Origin: Membranipora membranacea
Lineage: Eukaryota; Bryozoa; Gymnolaemata; Cheilostomatida; Membraniporidae
Length of the DNA stretch: 64,000 bases
Reading direction: 5' to 3'
Assembly (NCBI GenBank): GCA_914767715.1
Contig: OU612068.1
Coordinates: forward strand, 3,346,001-3,410,000
The translations under genes and the position numbers were made by a program. Under the pieces are notes generated by a model, which saw nothing but the letters and a program-made list of their open reading frames with translations, had not been told where the DNA came from and did not search any database. This document shows positions 1-11,433 of this stretch, piece after piece; position 1 is the stretch's first letter, and each line of letters begins with the position of its first letter.

Positions 1-3000
1 GAAGCCTTGAGTAAACCTTTACAATCTTCAGCTGAGTAAGGAGAGATAACCTTTAATCCTGGACATGAGCCATACCAGGCAGCAAAACACTGTGAATGTT
101 GAGCTCCAACGCCAGCAGCAGCACCTGAGCAAAAAAAATAAAGCCTCACAATAACCAGCTACTGAAGATTGAAGAGTCAGGTTCATCAATGAACTCCCTC
201 TTCGAGGAAGAGGGAGTTCATTGGGTTCATCATGTGAAAGAATTAATGAAACAGATACAAACGACAGCCTTCTCCAGGAGGGCAGGACTGATTGGGGCTG
301 GATTATCAGCTCTAGCCGATGCCTTGGTAAGTGATCCAAATATGTAAAATCAGACAATCAATGAAACATAATACTTGCTAGGTACTAAGAAAATATATAA
401 CCACTGATACTTCCTTGTTTATTTAGTATGTATGGGTTTAATGCGCTGTTCAGCTTTCCAGGATCAAAATCTCAAGAACTAACATGAATCTGACCATAAG
501 GAAGTTGCGCCACTCACCGTTAGGTCCCCTGAAAGTGACAGGCACGGGTACCTGTCCTGCTGACATGTAAAAGGTCTTGGCAGCAGAGTTAATAATTTGA
601 TCTATAGCTTGCATAGCGAAATTCCATGTCATAAATTCACATATCGGTTTGAGACCTGCCTGCAACAGAAATAAAAAAATACTAATTATATTATATATCG
701 CTGAGAACGAAGATAGACTATAACCCTCTGATTATGTGTTATTTTTAGGATTTTTGAAGGCCTCATTATGTCAGTGCATATTTATGGGGTAAATACCTAC
801 ATGTAGAATAATAACAGTCTGTTCATCACATAATATTTACTTTGTTTGTAACTAGTAATTACTACCTCTATATTTTTTTATGATGTGACAGGATGACAAA
901 GAATATTTCATAAGGAATTTCCGCAAAATAACTAAGGCAACATAGAAAAATTTCAGACACAGGCAGTTAACATAACTGAGAGCAATTATAAAATATTTGA
1001 CAGAAAATAACAGTTTGGGATACCTCTGATGATAACATCAAACTCAGACAGTGACCTCGATACTCTCTGTATAGTACACATGAGCCATGTTGGCTGTATT
1101 CTACATGTGCAAGCGTCGGCCTGGAGTCAATATCCTGGTTGTTTTTACTCAATAACCAAGCAGACTTATTCAAAATAAACTATATAAAATTAGTCACTCA
1201 CCATGGCTGCACCAACAGCTATACCAGCGAAACCCATCTACAAAGATAAACATGATATATGACCATATTATATTCGAAATTTATTTCAATATAAATCATC
1301 AATCTATCATCCATTCATTGAATTCATGGCAAGCTCATCCTATGCCAATTGAAGTGAAATTTTTAATGGGAGCAAAAACAGACTGATTCCTCGTAAAAGG
1401 ACATTGCCATGCCATTTAAGAACATTTATGGTGTAAAAGTTTTATGGATCTGATGGTTGGCTAGATAAAGGCAATAGAGAAATATAAGAGTGTTCCAAGA
1501 AAGTTACCTCAGTGATTGGAGTGTCAAACACCCTCCTGTCACCAAACTCCTGATGTAATCCTTTTGATACTTTATAAGCACCATCATACAATGCTACCTC
1601 CTCTCCCATGAGAAATACTTTATCATCATGCTTTAATTCTTCTCTGATTGCCTCATTAAGAGCATCCCTAACCGTCATCTGTTGGAGCACCGAGCAAAAA
1701 TAAACAATCACCACATGCTGCTATTGTAAAAAGTAGATACTAGGGTTGGGGCGCATAAATATCTTGGTGCAGAACGCAGAAATATTTTCAATAACGTTAT
1801 ATCACTATTATATAGCCATCTGTAATCATCACATAAAAGGATGAACTATTCCGATGGTTGCCAACATTTCTGCGCTGTGAATGATTTACTTGTTACAATG
1901 TGAAAAAGCATGCCGCATTTGCAATTGAACCAAAAAATACATGAATATAATTTATTATCAGTAACTTTAAGAATTTTTGTTGACTATGTAGCATACTGTC
2001 CATCATCTTGACTTCTTGTTAACTCACCATATTTGCTTCTGAACTCAGACATCGTATCAGCTGTGCATTCTGCCCATTGACCTAAAATTTAATCAAAATT
2101 ATGTATTTGATTCCAAAGACAATTTCTAAGTTTTGACAGCAAGAACATAGCAAGATTTTACCAATATCTTATAACATCAATATAAAAAGAAGAGATCTTT
2201 CTATCTGCAGGCTGAAGAACTACTGCGACTTTTTGTGCACTTGTCACATGCATCCGCAATTATCTAGACCTTGAAAATATTTCTGCTAAAATTTTGAAAT
2301 ATATTTTTGCACATTAATTTTCTGTTCCTGCAGCAAACTTCAATGGCCCTGGTTGGCAGTCAATGTATATGCTAAAAATGGCCATAAAATTTCTTTAAAA
2401 TTTACTACAATCTACGCAATTATGTGGTATTATTAGCTATAGTAGGCTAGGTAGGTGTATTCGAGCATTAGCTGACAGCTGCTAAAGAAGGATTGTCCAG
2501 ACAGGTCTTGACTGTGCGAACGTTTATTATAAGTGATTATATGAGACTTACATTGACCTTGCATTGACTTGCAGGCTTAGATTAAAATCAAAATTGAATA
2601 ACTTAATAATATCTTTCAATGCACTGGCTACATCAGTGCATGATGGACTTGATAGTTGACAGTTGACTTTCATGTTTTGCCATAGTCGGCCCATGTTTTA
2701 ATGATCTGCCTTTTACTTTTGCACCTATCCACAAGTGTTGACACTAGCTGACAATATCATAAAAGTTATTACATTTTTATATGATATAAAATATATATTA
2801 ATTATACATATATATGTATGCTCAAAACAACTGCCTGGGCACATGGGCTCATATAGGGCTTGCAATCCTGTATTTGGCTTCTGCTCCTTGGTTTATGTTC
2901 TAGTTTATTGGTGTCAGATACTGAACATAGGCCAAATACAGGCTTTTAAGCTCAAGGAGCCCATGCCTGGACAGCATGATTGTTGTTGATCACTCTCACA

Positions 3001-3094
3001 TTGATTGATGATTTGATGGTGATATCATGATGATGATGATAGGAATAATTCATTCAAAATGAGTCCTTACCTGTCTGCAGACCAATCTCCTCAT
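1..3094 (-). CDS. PDHB: Pyruvate dehydrogenase E1 subunit beta, mitochondrial (5' half)
   Basis: Beta chain of the thiamine-diphosphate E1 component of the pyruvate dehydrogenase complex in the mitochondrial matrix, which decarboxylates pyruvate and passes acetyl to E2. Coding exons in transcription order: 3071-3094, 2028-2081, 1508-1678, 1202-1237, 518-659 and 1-124 (continues off the left edge). All introns are GT-AG and phases agree (0,0,0,0,1). The chosen ATG at 3092-3094 opens MRRLVCRQ; with exon 2 it gives an Arg-rich, acid-poor leader typical of mitochondrial import. Recognised family blocks: [99 protein letters not shown]. About 184 of roughly 360 residues are visible, with no disabling change. 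Exon 1 and the short exon 2 are inferred from splice sites and leader character and are less certain than exons 3-6. Confidence 0.93.
187..223. repeat. Perfect 17-bp foldback hairpin
   Basis: CAATGAACTCCCTCTTC at 187-203 is followed, after a 3-nt loop, by its exact reverse complement at 207-223. It lies in the PDHB intron between exons 5 and 6. The same GAACTCCCT/AGGGAGTTC core recurs at 7891-7920, and related cores at 8130-8149, 28037-28067 and 55406-55435. Confidence 0.85.
2833..2971. repeat. Imperfect foldback element (MITE-like) in PDHB intron 1
   Basis: Imperfect inverted repeat with arms of about 40 bp. Paired blocks include CATGGGCTC (2842-2850) with GAGCCCATG (2957-2965), and CTGTATTTGGC (2868-2878) with GCCAAATACAG (2931-2941). 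It lies in the first PDHB intron. The right arm resembles the foldback at 8536-8586, so both may belong to one non-autonomous family. Confidence 0.6.
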
Positions 3095-3677
3095 ACAGTT
3101 AGAAAGCATATCTATGCCAGAGTACCACTGCAATGTCGATTCTGTCAATTCAGATAGTAGAATAGAGCAGTGTGTTTACCTCGTAGATAGATAATACTAA
3201 CTCGGTGTGTCTGCAGAGCAAAAATATTATTTTTAGAATAACCTTGAACTTCAACAGACATCATATCATTGGGTTATTTGTAAAATAGTGTATTTTCATT
3301 GGTCTATCCACCGGCACATAGCTAATTGGTTCATATGGTGATAGTACATCGGAAGTTGTGTCATAACCTCATAAATAGCGTGCAGTAGACAATACAACAC
3401 AATCAATCAAGGAGGTTGGATAAATTCACAGTCTTGATTAATCATACAAGTACTACTAGACAAATGTAAGTACTCAAATTTGTCCAGCAAAAATATTTCT
3501 CAGTGCATTGAAGAGCTCAATTCCCTACATCAAGGTCAAGGTCAAGGTCAAGATGGCAGACAAAGAAAATTAATTCCTGTGAAAAATTCTATCTAATTTG
3601 ACAAAATTAGTAGGGTTCAGACCAGGTTTGCCTCAAACAGTGTGTTAGGATATTGGTAATAACCCTAAGATTCCAAA
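3095..3677. other. PDHB upstream region and 5' flank of the CR1-like element
   Basis: About 580 bp between the PDHB start codon (transcribed leftwards) and the retrotransposon ORF1 start (rightwards). It should hold the PDHB 5' UTR and promoter and the 5' UTR of the retroelement, but I cannot place the boundary or see a target-site duplication. A short GTCAAG hexamer repeat lies at about 3531-3552. No TATA box is obvious for PDHB. Confidence 0.4.
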
Positions 3678-4715
3678 ATGGTTGTTCCCCAAGCCTCCGA
3701 AACTAACCAGACCCAAAACAGCAGGGACTCACAGGAGGTCAACAAAGGCAGCCAACAGCAGCAACAACAGCAAAGAAATGATGATGATGAAACTCCCTGC
3801 GGCAAATGCAAGGAGGTAGAATGCACTGGCACCATTGGCAATGGGAGGAAGAAAGTCTACAAAACACTCTGGATCAGTTGTGATGCCTGTGCAGTGTGGT
3901 ACCACGCTATATGTCAGGATCTACAAAATGCTGATGCCAATAGCATAAAGAAACTGGCAAATCACGGTGTCCGATGGTATTGTGAAACCTGTATTGCTAA
4001 AAAATGTGAGGGAGATACAGTAGGTAATACTTCTCTCCATCATAAAACCACCATAAACAAATTGGATGGTATTGAAAAGGCCATCAAGGAGATGCAAAAA
4101 TCCTACTCTGCAGCACTCCAAACAAACACCGAACAAATAGCACAGCTGAAAGAGAACTACGCACAGGTTGTGCAAAAATCAGCAAAACAGATAGAAATGG
4201 CAACCGTATCAAATGAAAACACAGAAAAGATGTTACGACGACAACAACAGATGAATGAAGCGGAGTCGAGGAAGCTTAATGCCATAATATATGGTATCAA
4301 TGAAGAAGAATCACCGGTGCTTGACCAAGTTAAACAGTTCATGACGCGGGAGTGCTTTAAAAAGTCTAACCCCCCAGTCATGGCCATGAGACTCGGGCGT
4401 AAATGCAGTGATGAGGACGAAAACAGAAAACCCAGGCCCATAAAACTAGTATTCGAAAATGAGTCCTCAAAGTGGGACTTTGTGAAGCGTGTCAACTCTG
4501 GAACAATGAAACAAGAGAACATATTCTGTAAAATAGATACTAGCCAAGAAGTCAGAAATCAAGAATGGGTGCTGAGAGAGAAAATCCGTGAGCTTAAAGG
4601 CTCTGATGTCACAGCCGAATATCGTATTCGGAACCTACAAATAGAACAAAAACAACTTTCGGGAAATTGGGAGCTCCTGAAACCAGAAGTAAAGGAAAAA
4701 GAAACGACCATCTAA
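3678..4715 (+). CDS. CR1/Jockey-type LINE ORF1 protein with PHD-like zinc finger
   Basis: 345-residue ORF1 product of a non-LTR retrotransposon, presumably a nucleic-acid-binding partner of the RNP; the activity is not shown by sequence. A Gln-rich stretch (about residues 25-32) precedes a Cys/His cluster starting with CGKC (41-44), then CDAC, a WYHAICQ block and WYCETC, the spacing of a PHD/RING-like zinc-binding finger. A coiled-coil-prone region rich in Gln, Glu and Lys follows (about 120-200), then a basic C-terminal third. PHD-finger ORF1 proteins are known from CR1/L2-type elements. ATG at 3678 is the first good start; the stop (4713-4715) lies 2 nt before the ORF2 ATG. The frame is intact. 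Confidence 0.85.
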   Translation: MVVPQASETNQTQNSRDSQEVNKGSQQQQQQQRNDDDETPCGKCKEVECTGTIGNGRKKVYKTLWISCDACAVWYHAICQDLQNADANSIKKLANHGVRWYCETCIAKKCEGDTVGNTSLHHKTTINKLDGIEKAIKEMQKSYSAALQTNTEQIAQLKENYAQVVQKSAKQIEMATVSNENTEKMLRRQQQMNEAESRKLNAIIYGINEEESPVLDQVKQFMTRECFKKSNPPVMAMRLGRKCSDEDENRKPRPIKLVFENESSKWDFVKRVNSGTMKQENIFCKIDTSQEVRNQEWVLREKIRELKGSDVTAEYRIRNLQIEQKQLSGNWELLKPEVKEKETTI

Positions 4716-4717
4716 GT

Positions 4718-7435
4718 ATGCTCTTGGCCAACACAAGATCAGCAAAAGGAAAAACAGCAGTATTACAATCCCTTATAACTGAATTTAACATTGTCTGCCT
4801 TACTGAGACTCATCTCGACTGTACCATACCCAGTAAATCTGTGATCCCTGAGGCACACAAGGCGGTGTTCAGGAGGGACAGAAACATCAGAGGTGGAGGA
4901 GTCCTCATTGCCATAGATAATGATCTCAACCCATCCGAAGTAAAGATAAACAATACAGATGAGGAAATTATTGCTGTTAAGCTCGACCACAAAGTAATCA
5001 TCTGTTGCTATTACAGACCCTGTGTTGCTCTACAAAACATGAGCAAATTGAGAGCTTCCTTCGAAGAGGTAACCAATCACTACACAGATCATAGGATTAT
5101 CCTAATGGGAGACATGAACCTTCCCGAAATAGACTGGGCATCATGCTCCCTAAAACCCAATGCTAGGTACAAACAAACCCATGCAGACTTCCTGACCATG
5201 CTACAGGAAAACAACCTACAACAGCTTGTTAGACAGCCTACTCACATACATGGCAATATTCTGGACCTGATATGTACCAACACAGAGGGTCTTGTTAAAG
5301 ATGTTGACATAGTGTCTCCAGGTCTGAGCGATCATTTTCTGATCACTGCCTCACTTGACCAAAACAAGCCACAGGTGGCAGAATCAAAGCCAAGAGTAGT
5401 CAAACTATACAGACAAGTAGATTCAGAAGGGTATCGAGACTCCTTGCAAATGGTAGTAGATGAGCTAGCCGAGATGAGAGACCCTGACGAGATGTGGAAC
5501 CACTTCACTGTGAAACTCTCCGACGCCCAGAACTCGCATATACCCACAAAGTCCCTCCCTCCTAAGAATAAGAAATGGCCCGAATGGATGGATAAAGTGA
5601 CACACAAACTAATAGAAAAGCAGAGGAAAACTTGGGGAAAGTACAGAGAAACTGGTGATAAGTTCTACCTTCAGAAATATAGTGCAGAAAGGCGTACCAG
5701 CAAACAAGAGTGTCAGCGAAGAAAGAAAGACTACCTCGTCGACAAGATTTGCAAACCACTAGAAAGAGGAAATTCAAAACCCTTCTATAAACATCTAAAA
5801 CATGCCAAATCAAACGACGGACCAAGCATCAGACTGGCTGATAGAAGGGGCATCATCACTGAAGACGAAACACAATGTGCTGAGATTCTGAATGAACACT
5901 TTCAAGCCCAGTTCTGCCCCGACCAACAGTTAGTGCAACCAGAGAGAATGACCACATCAGAGGAGGATCCAATTGAGATCACCACTGAAGGTCTTGTGAA
6001 GCTGATTCAGAATCTGCCAAACGGGAAATCACCTGGCCCAGACGCCATACGTAAACCAGATCTCCTCGTTGATACAGATATGTCAGCCGAATGCCTAAAA
6101 CACATATTCCAAGCATCAATTACAGCTGGACAACTACCCAAGCAGTGGAAGCTGGCATATGTCACACCAATCCATAAAGGGGGTGACAAGGAATCGACCA
6201 ACAACTACCGTCCAATATCGCTCACCAGCATCCCCTGCAAAATGATGGAACACATCATTCTCCACTATCTGAACCAAAAGCTGAATGACTTCCTACACTG
6301 CAGACAGCATGGATTCCGGAGAGGTATGTCCTGCGAAACACAACTCTGTGCTACCTTCCATGACCTCGCCAAAACAGCTGAGTCCTCAAAAACCACACAT
6401 GCTGTAGTGCTTGACTTTAAGAAAGCTTTTGATAAGGTCCCCCATGCCCTACTAATGAAGAAACTGAAAGAAGTTCCTGGTATCCACCCTCAGCTGGTTA
6501 ACTGGATACAGGATTTCCTCACCAACAGGAGACAGAGAGTGGTCATCAAAGGTCAGACCTCATCAGAATTATTGGTGACTTCAGGAGTGCCCCAGGGGTC
6601 AGTCCTCGGTCCCATACTGTTTCTGATCTACATCAATGATCTACCGACAGTGGTAAGCTGTAACATTAGCCTATATGCCGATGATACACTGCTCTATCAA
6701 CAAGTCACAACTGACGAAGATGCAGCTATATTCCAAAACAACATTGATGCTGTCCACAGATGGTCGGTTCAATGGAAAATGCAGTTCAATGAAAGTAAAT
6801 GCCACATGATAGCCTTCGGAGACCAAGAGTTCAAGCCACAATACAAACTGGGCGACACATGCATGGCATGGAACAGTTCCACAAAGTATTTGGGGGTGAT
6901 GATGCAGTCTGACCTAAAGTTTGATCAGCACATAAAACTAAAGAGAGACAGCGCCTCAAGAGCTCTTGGATCCATCAAACACATACTATACAATGCACCC
7001 AAGAAGAGCCGCCTACTAGCATATACCAGCCTATGTCGCCCAATACTCGAATATGCTGATACAGTCTGGGACCCAATGCTCAACAAGGACATTGAATCAA
7101 TAGAAATGATTCAACATCGAGCTGTCAGATTTATCAGCTGCCTAAAAGGAAGAGAAAGCGTTACTGAGGCCAGCTCTGAGCTTGGCCTCCAAACACTACA
7201 GAACAGGAGAAGAAATCACAGGCTAACCCTTCTGATGAAGATCCTTCAAGAAGAGGAGCAACACAGCTCACTAGCTCTCGCATATGATGAAGTATCAAAC
7301 GACAAACAGAACATGACAATGAAAACAAGATCTGCCACCAGAGGCAAACTCAACTCTGTATATGCATCTACAAAAGTCTACTATGGAAGTTTCCTTCCGA
7401 GGACAATCAGGGACACCAAGGGTACCACAAGTTAA
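4718..7435 (+). CDS. CR1/Jockey-type LINE ORF2: AP endonuclease and reverse transcriptase
   Basis: 905-residue polyprotein that nicks target DNA and reverse-transcribes element RNA from the nick. The N-terminal APE-like endonuclease shows LTETHLD, GGGVLIAI, GDMNLPEIDW (from residue 131) and SDH (204-206). The reverse transcriptase shows NYRPISLTSIPCKMMEH, HGFRRGMSCETQL, LDFKKAFDKVPH, SGVPQGSVLGPILFLIYIND and the catalytic YADD at 653-656. A C-terminal block typical of the superfamily (CRPILEYADTVWDP) follows. The frame also extends upstream to 4667 without an ATG; I chose ATG 4718, giving the junction TAAGTATG with ORF1, which suits termination-reinitiation. No internal stops, so it is potentially active or recently so. 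No RNase H domain is seen. Confidence 0.92.
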   Translation: MLLANTRSAKGKTAVLQSLITEFNIVCLTETHLDCTIPSKSVIPEAHKAVFRRDRNIRGGGVLIAIDNDLNPSEVKINNTDEEIIAVKLDHKVIICCYYRPCVALQNMSKLRASFEEVTNHYTDHRIILMGDMNLPEIDWASCSLKPNARYKQTHADFLTMLQENNLQQLVRQPTHIHGNILDLICTNTEGLVKDVDIVSPGLSDHFLITASLDQNKPQVAESKPRVVKLYRQVDSEGYRDSLQMVVDELAEMRDPDEMWNHFTVKLSDAQNSHIPTKSLPPKNKKWPEWMDKVTHKLIEKQRKTWGKYRETGDKFYLQKYSAERRTSKQECQRRKKDYLVDKICKPLERGNSKPFYKHLKHAKSNDGPSIRLADRRGIITEDETQCAEILNEHFQAQFCPDQQLVQPERMTTSEEDPIEITTEGLVKLIQNLPNGKSPGPDAIRKPDLLVDTDMSAECLKHIFQASITAGQLPKQWKLAYVTPIHKGGDKESTNNYRPISLTSIPCKMMEHIILHYLNQKLNDFLHCRQHGFRRGMSCETQLCATFHDLAKTAESSKTTHAVVLDFKKAFDKVPHALLMKKLKEVPGIHPQLVNWIQDFLTNRRQRVVIKGQTSSELLVTSGVPQGSVLGPILFLIYINDLPTVVSCNISLYADDTLLYQQVTTDEDAAIFQNNIDAVHRWSVQWKMQFNESKCHMIAFGDQEFKPQYKLGDTCMAWNSSTKYLGVMMQSDLKFDQHIKLKRDSASRALGSIKHILYNAPKKSRLLAYTSLCRPILEYADTVWDPMLNKDIESIEMIQHRAVRFISCLKGRESVTEASSELGLQTLQNRRRNHRLTLLMKILQEEEQHSSLALAYDEVSNDKQNMTMKTRSATRGKLNSVYASTKVYYGSFLPRTIRDTKGTTS

Positions 7436-7890
7436 ATCCAAAGACAGCGTCTAGCTGGAAATAAAGTGATGACTGACAACACTAAACAGCATACAGCTGT
7501 AACCCCCGTTAACCATTAAACACACTGTTAGTCATGAGGCACTCCTTTAACTTTTAGTTCCTGAGTGTACGAAGTCTTCAAAGGTATTCAAAGGTATCAA
7601 GGACAATCCTACATCGGGTCTGTCTTCGGTAACTAGGTAGGCTATGACACACTTTTTTAAACGAATTCATTCGACTGCTAGAGCAGGGGAATTATGACGC
7701 AAGACTTGAGCGCTGATGAGACTTGGACTTTTTGTCGAACGATTTTACCCTTTATTGACGATTATTCTACGAAGGTTAACACCGTGAAATGGGAAAAGAT
7801 TACACACAGGCATAAATGACTATGAGATATCAAAATTATTACATAGTTCACAAAAAAATTAACCTTTAAACTCACTGTTATCCCTCAAAC

Positions 7891-7920
7891 CAATGAACTC
7901 CCTGAAGAGGGAGTTCATTG
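7891..7920. repeat. Perfect 13-bp foldback hairpin
   Basis: CAATGAACTCCCT (7891-7903), a 4-nt loop, then AGGGAGTTCATTG (7908-7920). Same core as the hairpin at 187-223, although the surrounding sequence is unrelated. Confidence 0.85.
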
Positions 7921-8129
7921 CTCAAAGTTAACAAGGTGTCAAAATGTGCATCATAAATCCTGATACCTGTCTGTTTGCAAATTAAACTTTGCACCCGCAC
8001 CCAATTCAATGTGAATGAGAAAAGAAGGTTACAACAACGATAAGGTCAACATTCATACCTTTTTCCTTCTTCCTCTAATCCAGTTGTGTAAGGTAGAATA
8101 GATCTTGATCCTATGACTCAAAACTGCGG

Positions 8130-8149
8130 AGTTCATTTGCTAATGAACT
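8130..8149. repeat. Perfect 8-bp foldback hairpin
   Basis: AGTTCATT, a 4-nt loop, then AATGAACT. Shorter member of the AATGAACT foldback group found at 187, 7891, 28037 and 55406. By itself it would not be notable. Confidence 0.55.
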
Positions 8150-8535
8150 GAGTGCTCTGACAAGTAAAAGAACAGCTGAAACAGGATAGATCTTGCCAGA
8201 TTCACAGGGAACACACCAACACAAAGACCAGGGCGAGCCCAAATCGCCTCAGAACAATCACGGACAGCCAATACCCCAAAAAGCTGGTGGGAGGTGGCCA
8301 GAAGTCACTCTAAATGCACTCCTCAACACAATACTACAACCTGAACCCCTGGTTGAAGAGTAAATTACTCTATTTGTTCCCCAAAATTTGACTGAACGTA
8401 ATCCTGTAGATTACAGCAATGACAACAAGTTTCAAGTTGGTGAAACAAAAGAAGTTTTATTTTCAATACATAATACACGGGTTGTCATACTGAATTTCAT
8501 CGTGTCTTAGTTATACTGAGATGAGTTTCTGTACA

Positions 8536-8586
8536 CTTTTTACTTTGCCAACGTCCAGTTGATACTGGACATAGGCAAAGTAAAGG
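8536..8586. repeat. Interrupted foldback hairpin
   Basis: Outer arms TACTTTGCC (8541-8549) and GGCAAAGTA (8574-8582) plus inner arms GTCCAGT (8553-8559) and ACTGGAC (8564-8570) make one long interrupted stem. The right arm and following bases (acataggc...cccatgc) resemble the right side of the foldback at 2833-2971. Confidence 0.7.
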
Positions 8587-11097
8587 CATGTCGAGTCACA
8601 GGGACCCATGCTGAAAATAGACAGGTTATTCGTGGTAGGACTTCTACTCTCGAAGGGTGCTGTGGTGAAACTTGTAGGACTGTTCTGTGGTGTGGTGTTT
8701 GCTGAAAGTTCAAACATAGTCATAAGGCATGTTTTATGCCCATATTTGGTAGCAGTTGGATCAATTAACGCATGGAAACATGATGATCTACTATCCTAAA
8801 GCATTGCCAATCTACATTTATAACAGTCACAGCTACATTCAAATCTATCAAATGACAACAGCAGATCTGATTTTTTACAGCGTGTAAAATAAACCATCAC
8901 ACATTTGCTATAGTTTATGCAATTTCAGTGGTTGAGTGGCACAGTGGTCGAGGTATGAATCATGCTAAGACAACATGAAGGCTATAAGGGTTTTACAATA
9001 CTAACAGCCATACATAGGGGGTGAGAAATGGTATCTTTGAATCAGGAATATAAGAATAATGCGGGCCCCGTGTTTTGCCTAGAGCACGCAAGTTAAAGAG
9101 TAGCTGTTCGCGGCAGGCATGGGTATAGGGAACCAAACATCCTAACCACACAACCAGCAAACTTCAGCTCAGATGATCTGGAGCTGCGAGTTGATACCGC
9201 TTGCGGTGCTCCGCAGTACACATCGTAATGTAAATGTCTCGTGAGAACATTTACAGAATTTACAGATTATTGTGCTTCTTTTCAAAATCGTCTCATAACT
9301 GAAACTGACCATAAGGTAAGGGGGAGCATTTTCCTTCATAAATCAATTTATTTTTGAGATTGTCAAATTTGATTACATATGTGTGCCAACGATAAACATA
9401 AATATTTATATATCATATTTATCTATTATATTTTATTTATATATTTTTATGTTTAATGGTGGCAACTAATAGGCACGAGGGTCGAGGGGACAATTTATAG
9501 TAGTGATAGCAGAGTGACCATTCATATTGATTCAGATTTATCTTTTAACCATTCAAAAACTTGTGAAATGTAGATTTACTGCCCAACCCATCAACTAAGT
9601 CCTTATTGAAAAATCACTGAATACTGAAAAACATCCTTAGCTCTTAGTGCTATTGTGCATGGTTTGGATGAGGCTTATTGGGGATAGAAATTAATGCAAA
9701 GCATACGCACTTCAGTGATTAGAAAATAAATTATAGTTTGAATTCTAAATATAGTTCAGTTCATCTGTCCACAGATCATTGTCTAAATTCCATCTGAGCA
9801 CTAATGGTTTGTTCAATATAAGTTTGATGTATTGTGCTCCAGCCTCCAGTGAGGTAAAAATTTCCCGTACATTATTCATATTCACATGTAAAATGATAAT
9901 TGACAACAACATATTTCAGCCTTTCAAGCCTCCAAACTGCCCAGATGCACTATATTTCCAGCAAGGTATCCCAAATATGACATAAGTGTATAAAACGAGG
10001 CTAACTCATCTCATGTCACAAATGACTTATTTCAAATTGAGCGTACGTTTGACTGCGGAGATAATGTCATCTACTTGAGGGACTGTTTTACCTTCCAGCG
10101 ATTTAGCATAAGGCATCGGTATATCAGCTCCACAAACTCTGTACTGGTGAGCGCAGATGGACAAATGCTGTGCCTATAACATGAACATCTAGTTTGAATT
10201 TATAATACAAGGTAAAGTTATGTACAAGAAGTGTAGCCACTTACCATTGTACATGTCAAAAGGTGATGGCTACAGCAATAGTCGAGTCCTAATTTTTCAC
10301 ACCCTACCAATTGACACGTAAAATGCAGTGTTGTTTGACAAAGTACAAGCGTGAAGGTGTAGGTGAAAGATAATGTCCGAGTCACATTATAGATGCTTCT
10401 AGGTAATAAGATCAGGACGATTGATTAGATGAGATCTAGTTTGTATTTCTTTGAGGAAAGAGTTTGTAACAATTATCAAGGAATACCAACTTATCATTAT
10501 GATTATATCAATTATTGACCAAGAACTTACTTTCAATAACTCTGGCGCAGATCTCCGATCTAATACCGCTCTGAGGCCATCCTCCCTCAACAGCGATCAG
10601 GTCATTTGTCTTCACGACAGATTGTCGCCTCATCCAGAGGGCGGATTGTTCTCAGGTTCACAACCTCAAAGAAAGATAAGTTTTAGAAACAAACCTATGT
10701 AATCCATATGATATTTTTAAGTCCTAAACGGACAACTACAAAATATAATAATAAGCCAGGTAGGTCCTGACAAAAAATGCTCCCTGAAAAAAAGGCGAGG
10801 TGACATCCAATTAAAGACACTTTTCATACAAAATCAAGTTTATGTTTTGAGCCAATATTCCTTCATGATGTAATTGAATGACTCTCAAACAACATACATG
10901 GTAAATTATCCCTTACTTCACATTCGATACCTTGACCAGCCAACTCTTCAGCAGCCTTCAGACAAAATCCGAAAAATCTAGAGTGACTTGCTAGCGTCAT
11001 GTGACTACCTGGTGAATGAGATGATAAAGATTCAGCATTAATTTGTATTTGCATAGAGTGGCCCTCTCCCCAGAAGCAAGCTGTTGACCTTCAAGAG

Positions 11098-11294
11098 CAG
11101 GGGTGCTCAAACTTTATTGCCAGTGGGCCACTTTTAAATATTAACATCTTGAAGTGGGCCGGACTTCTTTGCGCCAAGCAAGCAGGCTATCAGTGGACAG
11201 TCGCAACGTGTGAGTTTCAATATGGGCAAGTGGGCCACCTAAAAATGGCATGTGGGCCAAATTTGGCCCACAGACTATAGTTTGAGCACCCCTG
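11098..11294. mobile_element. hAT-like MITE (197 bp)
   Basis: Terminal inverted repeats begin CAGGGGTGCTCAAAC and end with a near-exact reverse complement, GTTTGAGCACCCCTG in the core. It is flanked by 8-bp direct repeats differing at one base: TTCAAGAG (11090-11097) and TTCTAGAG (11295-11302). An 8-bp TSD close to nTCTAGAn and the CAGGGGTG terminus are hAT hallmarks. No ORF, so non-autonomous. Sits in an intron of the PDHB pseudogene. Confidence 0.85.
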
Positions 11295-11433
11295 TTCTAG
11301 AGGCAGTGTTATGATGTGACATCTTATTCTTCAAATATTACAGGAGATTATAGTATACAGAAGCTTCTAGGCCTGGTCGGCCACACTATTGGATACTGAG
11401 CTGAGATATCATTATAATCAAGTTTAAGATTAA

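Larger units (their letters stand above)
3420..7650 (+). mobile_element. Non-LTR retrotransposon (CR1-like clade), near full length
   Basis: Envelope for the two LINE ORFs above, sitting between the intact PDHB gene and the PDHB pseudogene and on the opposite strand. The limits are approximate: I found no target-site duplication, poly(A) tail or terminal microsatellite, so the 5' and 3' ends are estimates. Both ORFs are open, which suggests recent insertion compared with the decayed LINE fragment at 15.8-16.3 kb. Confidence 0.7.
7436..10026. other. Intergenic region with foldback elements, no gene seen
   Basis: 2.6 kb between the LINE ORF2 stop and the 3' end of the PDHB pseudogene. The first couple of hundred bases are probably LINE 3' UTR. 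Hairpins lie at 7891-7920, 8130-8149 and 8536-8586 (listed separately). An A-box-like stretch at about 8935-8955 recalls a tRNA-derived SINE head but lacks a B box. I see no conserved coding block or exon with matched splice sites here. Confidence 0.5.

Noticed and set aside
8931-9130. tRNA-derived SINE
   Set aside because: Only a weak A-box-like match (TGGCACAGTGG) is visible; no B box, tail or target duplication could be found.
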